Program-made: the position numbers and the translations under genes
Shown here: piece after piece, positions 8,788 through 44,500 of the stretch
Layout of the letters: each line of letters begins with the position of its first letter
Position numbering within the stretch: position 1 is the first letter of the stretch
Origin: Bolinopsis microptera
Taxonomy: Eukaryota; Ctenophora; Tentaculata; Lobata; Bolinopsidae
Direction of reading: 5' to 3'
Length of the DNA: 60,000 nucleotides
Assembly (NCBI RefSeq): GCF_026151205.1
Contig: NC_087072.1
Span: 17,439,669 to 17,499,668 of the forward strand
Notes under the pieces: model-generated
What the model was told of the DNA's origin: nothing
The model's input: only the letters and a program-made list of their open reading frames with translations
Databases searched by the model: none

Positions 8788-11087
8788 ATGTCAAAGTCAA
8801 AGCTCAAAAGGACAAGATCTAAAGCTCTATACATTGATAGTGAAGTGAGCAGTGATAAGCTGCAAGATGACATTACCTGCAAAGGATGTTTCAAAGAATT
8901 TACACCAAACAGAATTCCAAAGATTTTGAATTGCTTGCACAACCTCTGCTCAGAATGCATCAACATGTCAATAGAATTAAATTCCGACAAGAATAAAGTC
9001 TTATGCCCCACGTGCAAGAATCACTCTGTTGGAAAAGATGCTGAAACATTTCGAACTCATTCATATGTACACATGTTATCAGACATAGCACAGTGTTATC
9101 GTAACCAGATGAGTGGATCTTTGAAATGTATTGGATGTAATAATGTAGCTGGTCTACGATGCCTAACCTGCAATGAGAATTACTGTCAAGAACATACAGG
9201 TTTGTTACTTAGTTTCAAATAAACCAGTCATTTTTCATTTAAACATTTAAACTTCATTTAAACATTTATATATTATATATAGACAAGGAGTTTTTAACTA
9301 AAGGGAAGGAATATTTATAGTAGCTTTTGATCTAAAATATGCTGATCCATTTACCTACGTTTTCAGAAGGTATTCCATCATAAGCTGTCAATAAAGCTTT
9401 AAGGCAGGAGGATTTAGATTTGGTCCTGTTTCTGTACATTCTATACTTATTTAATGACTTAATCAATTTCAGATTTCCATGTTAGGAGTAGAGCAACATC
9501 ACACCACAAGGTGTTGTCATTTAAGCAGATTTTGAATGCTCCATTGATCGTGAGCACAATAAAAAGAGAAGAGCACTGTCCAAATCACAAAAAAAAAGTT
9601 CTGGAATTTTTCTGTTTTACATGTAAACTCCCAATTTGTACTGTTTGCGCTCTTGCAAATCACAAAGGCTGTATCTATGAGGAATTATCTATTGCAGTTT
9701 CTGCTCTTAAAGAGAAGTTTGATAACCTCAAACCGGCATTCAATCGAAAAGCTTACAATTTGAAAAAGATGACATCTACATTGGACACTGGAATGAAGCA
9801 AGTTGAAGGTGATTTCGGACACAGCATGGCCAATGTTAGCGATGTTACAGATAAGATCATGCGACAATTGAGACAAAAAGAATCTGGTATAAATCTACAA
9901 ATCGAGGATCATGTAAGTCTAGACATAACTGTGAATAATATATAAAATACCTTTCGTTGTATTGAAGTGTTGAATGTCGTTGAGTACTTTAGCAAATATA
10001 TTTTGTACAGTATAAAGTGCAACATTTATCAAGAAGGCTTCCCATTTGTTAATTAGACTTAAAAACAATCTTTATATCTCCATAGCAACGTTCCTTCTTT
10101 GCAGATGATATGAGTTATGTAATGAGATACTCGTTACGTTACCTGTAAACTGTAAGTGTTTGTGAAGCCCAAGATTGAATATTTTCTTCAATATGCTAAC
10201 GTGATAATACTAAATTAAGAATACTCTTGTTGAAGCCTTGATGTGTGATCATCAGTAGACAAGAACTGTTTCAAATTTTGGTCGAAACGTAAGACTAAAA
10301 TCTTCATGAATCATCCAGCCTTTAAAGCGGGTTTTATATCTGAGACCGGAGACGTCAATGAAGACCATTAATTATTGCATCCGATATAAAGTTAACTGAA
10401 ATAATAACTAATAATTTTATTATCTCCAGTATTCCGTTTCCGCATGAAAACATGTCCAGGTGAGTAATCTGAACATGCCCAAAATCTTAGTGTCATTGTG
10501 AAACCGAGTATTTGTATTACTTGGATATCCGATCCTGATCATTAGTATTTCAGAGAAAAGATAGTCAGGGTGAACTGCGCATACATCAGTCGCTCGTTGA
10601 AGATAAGATAGCAAACCTTGAGTCAGGTACCGACTTCGTAGATACAGTGTTTGAGTATTGGAGTCCACTTGAAGTCCTCTCTGTTGAAAATGATATAGGT
10701 GAGACAACCGAGGTATAGCGCCTCATTTAAAAGAAAGATAAGCTGAGAAATGGATTTAATGTTTTGAATTAATAATAAATATTAGTTTTGGTTTAATTTA
10801 ATCTGACCTATAAAATGATACCAAAATGATACCAGGAAATCATAGTTGAAACAATTTTACACTTCAATATTATTATTAAACTTAAAGCAATATAATAACT
10901 TATATTATATAATAATGTAAATCCAACCTTTTCAGTTAAACGATTAACAGAACTATCTGCTGAACCAGAAGAATTTGGCTGTGACAGTATAAAACCAAAA
11001 GCCTTTGATTTACCTCCTGACTTAGAGACCAATGTTGTTGATGCTATAGGTTTCTTGGAGAATGGTGCAATGCCTAAAAAGGAATAA
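8788..11087 (+). CDS. TRIM-type RING/B-box/coiled-coil protein, no C-terminal domain (4 exons, 382 aa)
   Basis: Exons 8788-9199, 9473-9912, 10554-10698 and 10936-11087 join in frame at GT-AG introns to give 383 codons. RING finger: residues about 31-78, starting CKGC, with NCLHNLCSEC and CPTC. B-box 1-like zinc site: about 113-136 (CIGC, CLTC, CQEH). B-box 2: about 172-203 (HCPNH, CFTC, CTVC, NH). A coiled coil follows to about 330, including the LESGTDFVDTVFEYWSPLEV segment typical of TRIM proteins. It is predicted to be a ubiquitin E3 ligase that dimerises through the coiled coil. The C-terminus ends soon after the coiled coil, with no NHL, filamin or B30.2 domain. The start follows a likely splice acceptor, so the 5' UTR is probably split. 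Which TRIM subgroup it belongs to is not clear. Confidence 0.88.
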
Positions 11088-11766
11088 TGACTTTAAAAAG
11101 TGTGACTTGAGATTCTTTTTAATATCATCTGATCAATGACCTAAGAAGATTTTATCCAGACTTTATTCAGTACACTCCGTCTTTACAACTTTACTACTCT
11201 AATATTAACAATCAGATGTTGGGATTCTAATATGAGGCATTGAAAAAGTGTAAACTTGTTTCACGTGATATGCCATGGTATCTTTTACAGAACTCGCCTA
11301 ACAGTTGTGAACTTTAATTTAGTGTATCTTTACTCTATAGTCCTTTGCGTGTTTATATAACAAAAGTATCATCTTGATCAGAGACTGTACAATAATTATT
11401 TACGTGTAGTTTTGTGCTGAAAGTTACCTACTTTGATTTTTCTTGATATAATCTTTTTTGTTAATAACCTGTAAATAACCTGTAAATAACCTGTAAAATT
11501 GACTCCTCCATATTATACGGGTTTTATTTAGAGTAATCAACTAATGGATGAATCATTTGAATTAGATGAGAGTTAGGAAGATTCGTCAATTTTGAAAGTA
11601 TTTGCATTACATTTATCATACTCAATTATATGAACTTTCAGTGAGGACTGAATGTAACAAACAGTATTTTTAACAGGATGCAATAATCCAACGATACTAG
11701 GTCTGGCTGCATAAACTCGACAATGTCGAGTCGACATCGATATATCAGTCAAAATGTGCACTTGTA
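11088..11766. other. TRIM 3' flank and spacer
   Basis: AT-rich, with no supported gene. Three tandem copies of an 11-mer (aataacctgta) occur at about 11463-11497. Confidence 0.35.
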
Positions 11767-11769
11767 AAA

Positions 11770-12860
11770 ACTGAGGACTATAATAAAAATGATGATTATA
11801 AAATTGTTATCTTGCTAATGGGTGCACCTGAATCAGACAAACCAACTGTCTTCAGGCAAATTACTATCTTACACGGAGAGAAGTTCGACAAAAGAGATTT
11901 AGAGATATTTGCTAATATCATTATAAGGAACACATCGGATTCGATTTACACTATCTTGGAGTTTATTTCCACTTTAGATCCACCAGTTCCATTTGAAGAC
12001 TCTTATGATTCTGCTGATTTACGTGCTTTCCTAGAATACTACAGAAAAAACAGCTCTGATGTAAAAATTTTGGACGATTCGTGGGACTTAGTTGAACATG
12101 TCTATAATTGTCTGTTCAAATGAGCTTCTACGGAAATATTTCCAAAAATTTTACTATTTAACGAGAACTATTTACTAGAGACAGCTATTTACTATTTTCT
12201 GGATAATATCGGCAAAATCCGCGATTCCTTGTACACACCAAGTCATGATGATATGTTGAGGTTATATATTTTAACGGCCAGGTAGCGCAGTTGGTTAGAA
12301 CGCCTGTCTTACAATCGTTAGGTTGCGAGTTCGAAACCCACTGACTGCCTGGTCGTGGGGTGAACGTCGTCGACGTTCAGCTAAGGATCATGAGTGGTCT
12401 ATGCAGCCCCCCGGTCTACTCAGCCGAATACTCGAGAAATCGGGTGTGAGGGTTAAATGAGGAGCTGCACATTGCAGCAAAGTCTCGGACGAAGAAAGTA
12501 TGGTACACACTACCTTAACCGTCACTGGCCAAAAAGATCCTTCGGCTTCCTGTAATTGGCTGGTTGCACTTGTGTAACATTGTGGCTGTTGGAATACACC
12601 GAAGTAAAATAAGTGTCTAGATAAAAAAAAATATGCTAGAACTACAGGATTCAATTCTAATCAGCACTACTCCAAGGTAAATCTCGTTGATTGTGGTAGT
12701 AAACCTGCAAAATGGGTTCACTGTTTTAATGTCGAAAGGGAAAAATTAATTGTTTACTGCGTTGCTTTGTGTGATAATAACCTGAGGTCGTTTAAAGACA
12801 CAGGTGTTCTTTGGGGTGTTACACAAAAACTTAAAAACGTTATGGAAAACACGATTTTTA
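11770..12860 (+). pseudogene. Degenerate heterotrimeric G-protein alpha subunit, single exon, split by a SINE
   Basis: Part 1 (11770-12267) reads in one frame through a decayed P-loop, GAPESDKPT in place of GAGESGKST, then ITILHGEKFD and the helical domain. A TGA at 12121-12123 interrupts the frame. The same frame resumes with LLETAIYYFLDNIGKIRDSL and SHDDMLRLY, the end of the G-alpha helical domain. A 367-bp insertion follows. Part 2 (12635-12860) resumes exactly at switch I, ARTTG, then VDCGSKPAKWVHCF where functional proteins have DVGGQRSERKKWIHCF, then VYCVALCDNN. Homology ends at the poly-C tract before the satellite at 12883. The lack of introns across several usual G-alpha intron sites suggests a retrocopy. 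The GK and DxxGQ residues needed for GTP binding and hydrolysis are lost. The N-terminal helix was not found. Confidence 0.82.
12268..12634 (+). mobile_element. tRNA-derived SINE inserted in the G-alpha relic
   Basis: The insert begins with a tRNA-like head at about 12274-12350. It has an A box in GTAGCGCAGTTGGTTAGAAC and a B box in GGTTGCGAGTTCGAAACCC, the RNA polymerase III internal promoter. A body of about 260 bp is unrelated to tRNA, and a run of A residues ends at 12632. Removing 12268-12634 restores the G-alpha frame from LRLY to ARTTG, which fixes the insert ends closely. The target duplication is at most about 4 bp (ATAT). It is not a working tRNA: the anticodon stem has mismatches and the acceptor stem does not pair cleanly. 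Confidence 0.75.
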
Positions 12861-12882
12861 CCCCCCCCCCCCCCTCTGGCCT

Positions 12883-13231
12883 TAACTATTGACTATTGAC
12901 TATTGACTATTGACTATTGACTATTGACTATTGACTATTGACTATTGACTATTGACTATTGACTATTGACTATCGACTATTGACTATTGACTATTGACTA
13001 TTGACTATTGACTATTGACTATTGACTATTGACTATTGACTATTGACTATTGACTATTGACTATTGACTATTGACTATTGACTATTAACTATTGACTATT
13101 GACTATTTACTATTTACTATTTACTATTTACTATTGACTATTAACTATTAACTATCAACTATTAACTATTTACTATTTACTATTGACTATTAACTATTAA
13201 CTATTAACTATTAAATATTAAATATTAAATA
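12883..13231 (+). repeat. Heptamer satellite (TTGACTA)n with variants
   Basis: About 50 copies of a 7-bp unit, mostly CTATTGA, drifting at the right end to CTATTTA, CTATTAA and AATATTA. A run of C (12861-12874) precedes it. It ends 85 bp before the NPHP4 start codon. Confidence 0.97.
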
Positions 13232-13316
13232 TGCTCATAACCAGCTTTAGAAAAGTGCTAACAAATTACAACTAAACATGTAACGAAAAACATAATCATT
13301 AGCAGCTAATGAGCTA

Positions 13317-37920
<24,604 letters not shown>

Positions 37921-38591
37921 TCTTAAGGACGGGATTGAAGGGAAATAGTGCTTTCAGAAAGACTGGATGAACTGATATCAATTATTGAGGGTACAGAGGT
38001 ACTGGGTAGCGTCAACACTCAGCCAACTTTTGAAAATGGATTAAAGATCCCGGAAATACTGTGGTGTAGCATTGTTGCTGACTGCTTTAAAAGATCTCGA
38101 GACTCATGAAAACAGGAATTTGAAACTGGTTTAAACGCTGTTATAAATCAATATCTATTAGAAGTTGAAAATAAAACAGAAATAAATTTAATAATTACAA
38201 AAATAAAAATAAGTTGGCTAAATTTCCCGGAATACGCCGGGATAATACCACATTGAAGAGGTGACGTCATTATTACGTCACGGTAACACACAAATATTCG
38301 GCACTTTTGGTAAAGACCGGGGTAAATTTAAAATTAGATACATATCTTATGCTTAGAACACGTAACACTTATTAGATAATATATCTGGAGCAAAAGATCC
38401 CTGACTTCTGAGCTTTGATGGAATGACATTATGAGTTAGAGTGTCGTTTGATCAAGTGAAACGGGGTGAATTCGATCGGAAAATAACAAAATCTGTTTTT
38501 AGAAATGATTGTTTCAAAGCTCAGTCATCTTGGATTCGTACATTACAAACACAATAATATGATAAAATCTAGGGTATTATAATGATAACTA
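37921..38591. terminator. Convergent 3' region of NPHP4 and GREB1 with poly(A) signals on both strands
   Basis: Only 671 bp separate the two stop codons. Plus-strand AATAAA occurs at 38170-38175 and 38181-38186. Minus-strand ATTAAA (read as TTTAAT) occurs at 38187-38192. If both are used, the two 3' UTRs would end close together or overlap. No other gene is present. Confidence 0.45.
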
Positions 38592-41500
38592 TTACACGTG
38601 TGTTCCTGTTAAAAAGTAAATAGGTTTGTCTTTCGAACTGGTTTTAAACTCGTCTCTGAACCGGAATCTCCAGTTCTCCTCGAGATCGAGCCGTAGGATT
38701 TCCTCCCTTAATTCTTCTCGATCTGACAGGGTGGAATGTTTTAAAATTTGCGAGATTTTTGAGTGCTTAGTTTGCTGCTAACTGTTTTTAGATTGACTAC
38801 TATTTTTGACGGATTTTGATTAAAATTTCCCGGGAAACTTGACGTATTATCTCTGGTTTTTAATGATCATGACTTTGAAAAGGCTTTACTGTTGAAGTTT
38901 TATGCACAGTGTTCAGCTAGATGTTTTCTATGTTATATTATGTTCATGACTTATATTTTACATTAATTAACATGACAGTATGTATACAGTGTACACAAAA
39001 TAACGAAATATCATTTTAAATTATATGTAACAACGTGTTCAATATCTATTTGTACATCAACTGTAATTATGATTATTAAATTATTTATCTTCTTAATTAA
39101 AGATATAGTGTTTTACTTTGATCTCTTACCTCTTGCGATTACACATAATTTAGCGCCCTTCACAAAGTTAAGCCCCTTTAGCTGCTGAGGGTTTAGCCTC
39201 TGTGCTGAGAAATATAGTAGTAATCCGCCAAACTTAGTCTCTGACTCTAACTTCGGGATGTTCTGAAGAATTGAAATTAGCTTCAGTAAGAAACAGATAG
39301 AAGGATATACACTGACTTTAACTAATAGAAGTCACAACCACTTCGTCCATGACTATCAGTATCAAACATATGTTTTGTTCCTGGGTCGGTGATATTTCAT
39401 GGCTAATGAAAATTTCAGCAAACTACCAATTATTTCAAAGTTCATCTATGAGCACTATCTTACCCTTAACCTTGGCCTTAACCTGAACAACAAATGCTAA
39501 TAATTGACCTCTTCAAGACATTACCTGTGATAGAGTTGATACGGTGGAGACTTTGCTCCCCAGACTAAAATAACAATCTATCTGTAGAATGGGCAGACCT
39601 GGATCCGTCGTCTTGAACAGGATCTCTGCAGCTCCCTGGAACAGGAAACACCTGATCGGGCAAACCAGGTTAGTAATAGTTTTAAATAAAAAAAATTGGA
39701 TTTAAGTCATAATTCTGTCACCGCAGAACAGATTACTAAAAAACAGTATCAGTTTGGATGCGTTTATAAATAAGGTTCCAATCTGTGCTTGGTGGCTCCT
39801 GCCCCTAAATCCCCTTGTTTTACAATATTCTAACATGACGTCATGCATGTTCCGACTTCCCCTAAACTACTCCCTCAAAATGTGACGTCATTTGTGTAAG
39901 ATCCCGTTAACATATTTTAAAGTTCTTCAAACGATAATTATAATTACACCAACAAATTTACTGCGTCACATCTATAACATATTGGCAGTATAAACACTAG
40001 AGAGTTCACTGTCCTTCCGCTAAATCACCAGGACACACAAAGTCTCTTGAAAGTCTATGAAGTCTTGAAAAAAGACGTTAACTAATTACTTACTCTAATA
40101 GATAGTGTGATGGGACGGGAAGCACGAACGTCTCCGCTTTATCTGGCATGGTTATCAGCTTTGTGACCTGTAAGATGAAGTGTGAGGGTACTGATAGTTA
40201 GATTGTTAGGTAGTGAGAGTGCACCTGTAACGGCCAGGTGGTGGTGGTGCTCTGTAACCATCTGGTGCACGACCACCCACCCCTCAGTAGACTAGACTCC
40301 TAGTCCCACAGGGAGTGCGGCCCAATTTGTTCCGTCGCCTCCCTACTGTAGTGTAATGGCCTAGACTGGGATTCTAAGCGGATAATGTCCTCCTGTAAAC
40401 TAGAACAGAGCAGCACTGCTGATTTCAGCCCAAAGGTTTGACTTTCTCAAAGGAGTTTTCTGCCTGAATTAGATGCGGGATCTGGCCGAATCTTTCTCAA
40501 CACATGGCACCACAATAACCACAATGAAACAGGGCTCTTCAGACTTAAATTGACTTTACCAATTCATAAACTATAGCATAGTACAAAAAGTATGCATCAA
40601 GTACACCACGTGATCAGCTACTCAATAATAAGTCTCGTGTTAAAGTATATCACAGTATAAAGCAGCTAGATAGACCTACCCCTATTGTGTCGTCTGCCGG
40701 GTTGTATACTGATAGTGGTAACACCTTTTCAGGGAGGATGAAGTTCTCACCTCCTGATTTTAGGTAACGTAACTGAAATGGAAGGCGTTGAGAGGCTGGG
40801 GATATAGACTATTTGTTAATATAGCGAACTAAACTTAACACGTCATTAATAGGCTATTGATTGATATTAACTTGGAAAATTAAGGCAAATTATCGAACGA
40901 CTTTTGAAACCCCCTCGGTTTTCTGTTCGAACTTATAAAGTAGAAGCCCTAGGGATTACAAATTGAAGTCGTTATGACTCAATCGGGTTTTCTGTTTGAT
41001 GTTTTAACAATATCTCAATTCCCGGCCTCACCTGAACTTGAAAGATATTAAATCGGCAGGTAGTAAGGCCGCTGAAGTTGGCGAGCTTGTAAAACTCGAA
41101 CCCATCGTTCATGTATCTGTCCCTGTTAAAGTCCATCCCTTTCGTCAGGTCAACGTTGATGAGCTGTAACGAGTTGGTATACCCCCTGAAGTAAGAGCTG
41201 TTAGCATGTCTAGTTGTCTCGCGATCACCACCACAGCAACACGTCCCTTTTTTACCAGGCAAGATACATTTTTCTAGCTTCTCGGTCTAAATTGTCTAAA
41301 TTTTTGGTCTATTTTCTACAAATAATAGCGTTAGATATGTTGGAGAAGTACGCTAGGTCGCTAGAGTAGACTAGTAGACCCACCTATCGAAGCAGTGCGG
41401 GTGTTTCATGTTCATGCCCCAGTGGGAGGCGTAGAGGGCGGCGTATTTTGCAACCTCGGGCGTCTTCTCTATGTGGCACAGCACTTTGTACAACGAGACG

Positions 41501-44500
41501 CCTTTTACTGATCTGAAAAAAGGGAAAATATAAGATTCCTGGAGTTTATGTTAGTGACCGGTGTGAAATTATCAAGCATCGCATATTCCCCCTGACAGAT
41601 GTGTTATCACACTAAATCACACGTTTTGGCACACTGGATCACACGTTTTATCACACGTTTTGGCACACTAAAACACACATGAGTGCTCAATTACCTTATT
41701 TTCTGATTATCAGTCGCACATTTGGTCATGGTCCACGTAGCACAGTTGTCCTCCATCACCGCCACGAACGGCCACATGGGTCGCTCAGACTTTCGGCTCT
41801 GTTCATACCGGTAATTCTGTTCCGCGAACTTTTTGATCCAGTACCTGTATACCTGTGGTGGTGGAAAACGTTTTTATTACGTGTTGTTCTTTATTTAACA
41901 GCTGTGTGAAATGGGGAAATTAAAATTTGAAATATTATATCATTGACGATGATACCGCTTCATCGGTGTCGTGGGTTACTAGTTGGTTTGTCACATATAG
42001 CCAATTCATAATAAGATAAACGGTAATAGGCCGTTAGGCTTTCAAAGTTTGATGTCTTTAGTTGGTGCAGGGAGGGGGGCCGTGTGGAAGGACTAATTGC
42101 CAATTCATTAGAATAATATTCGCATATGGCACTATGTGAGATCAAGACTAATCCACCACCAATCATCGGGTGGTCATACAATTTAGATAAATAAAATTCA
42201 CAGTGCAGCTAATAACATAAATTGTAATAACAGGAGGTCTCACAAAGGGAGAGGGTGATGGACTCAAAGGTGCTCCAATCCCCGAGCCGTCACATCTGTT
42301 AATGGCTTGTTCGATCCCTAATTCAGGAGCTGTTCTTACTATAGAAACAGTTGGTGATATAGCTGATTGGCAAGGCTAGGAGCATGTCCTACGTCAGGTC
42401 TCCTATGACCTGGTATGTGTTGAACCTGATGGTTATGAGGGGTCGGCGGAGGGGAGTTTAAAGTGGTGTGGGGGCGGCGAGGTCGGGGCGGCTGAAAGAC
42501 AGGGACTAAAGAGCAGGGGGATGTGGAGCCAGGCTGCTGCCTCGTTAATCGGTACACCTAATTTACAGGTTTAACTCACGACCTGCCCAGCTCGCCCATA
42601 CAATCTGCGGAGAGGCTCAGGTAATGGATTGGGCGGGTGACCAGCGGCCTGGCTAACGTACCGCTCTACTAGCAAGCCGCTCTACTAGCGAGCCCCGGCT
42701 AATGTCCGCCGTGTGTCCGGCCCGGGTCAGAGGTTCGGACAAACTTCACATAGCGCAAATAGCTCACTCGTATGCAATCCTGGTGGGGGAGTACGAGGGT
42801 GCTGGGATAGAGGACTAACACTCCGTATAACTGAGCTGTCTTACTCAACCCCTCTTAGAGCAGGACAGAGTGACCACATCGGCCTGTTAGCGCGGAACAA
42901 TGATCTGACCGCTCAACATCTTACTCTTACAGTAAATGTTACAGAATATGACAAAACTAATGCCGAAACCACACTGAAAGTTAACCTGGCTCATGAAAAG
43001 CAATAATGAAATGTAACAACTTACACCGAATCCTTGGCTCTCTGCAGACTCTGGGAGAACCATGATGATATGATTGGTCCACTTGGTGATGTAAAGGTCC
43101 ATGTCTGTTTTCGTTACAACAACTATGTGTGTATGTGATACTCCTTCCAGCGTATGATGTAGGTTTAACAGCGCTGCAATAATGTTACCTGTGAGCTCAA
43201 GACTTACAAATACCTACTTGAAACTTTCTTGTTGTGCTTACAATCGTAGATTCTTAAAATAAAGTTCACAAATAGAATGAAAATTATTATATTACTTATC
43301 TATACCACGTGTCATGATATAATTTTCAATAATTATCTAATGCATAATATATCATCACGACAGGAAAAAAAATATCCCCTAGACGTGTACGCAGTTAACA
43401 AAGCCCCAAAAGTAAGTATAGACTATAGACCTCCCCCCTCGTCAGCCTCCCCCCACCTAGTACTATAGTACCAGCGCCTACCTATATCATGTCTGCCTCG
43501 ACTAGGTGTAAATATAGGGGAGTTGATTGTACCATCGTCTGCCACATCCGATATCACCAGCGACTGCAGATAACCCTGAGAGTCCACTGATATGAAGAAC
43601 TTGTTCAGGTGATCGTCAGGGATGAAGAACATTATCTCTTCCCCGTGCAGCTTGTAGATAAAAGCGTTCCGCTGTCCGGAGCCCATGCGATAAGTGTTGC
43701 AGGTGTCGCAGAAGTGGTAGGAGCTGTGCGCTGTTAGTTGGGTGAACTGCACGTTAACCACGTCTCCCCGCGTCACTCCGCTGAAATCCTTCTGCTCCGT
43801 CGTCATGGACTGAGACTTGATGGTGGTGTAGGTAGGCCAAGTTCGGAACTCTGATGCAGGCTCTTCCTCCGAGTCACGTGGGTCCCGGACTGATAACACC
43901 TGGTAGCCAGAGTTTGATTAGTTGATGAAAAGCATTTAGTTAGCTCGCGCACATTAACATCGTTTTCAGAACGTTGTGGCAAAAAAACGGACATTTCACG
44001 CTAGAAAAGCAGCATTTTTGCTGCAGTTCGGTGGTTTTTCAAGGTTGAGTAATAATACCTGGACTTCCTGTTGCTGCTTGAGAAACTGCTGGACTAGTCC
44101 AAGGAACTGGAACACAGCTCCGGTTTTGCCGATCTGCTTGGGTCCACTGAGCAGCATACGGCGGGGGTGAGTCCTGGTGGCTCCGGTTGTGTCCAGTGCC
44201 TCCATGTCGGACAGGGAGACCAGGAACTCTCTGAAATATAGGGTAACTGTCAATCATATGTACCGGGGAGTTGTTTCGCGAAAGTGGAACATTTGAAGCC
44301 CTACCGGCCTGTATGAACGACTCTAAGGTTTTGCCGAGGCGGTCACACTCATAATTCAAGGTTCTTTGGTGCAATGCCGACCACGGAGGAGAAGGGAAAG
44401 GAGAAAAGGAGTGGACTACAGACCTGTAGTAACGAGACTGTTCAGGAGAGGAAGAGGATGGTTTCAGGAGGGGTCTCTGTCTTTGTAACCACTTGCAGTT

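Noticed and set aside
12274-12350. Functional tRNA gene
   Set aside because: A and B boxes are present but stems mismatch, and it is the head of a longer A-tailed insert, so it is a SINE.
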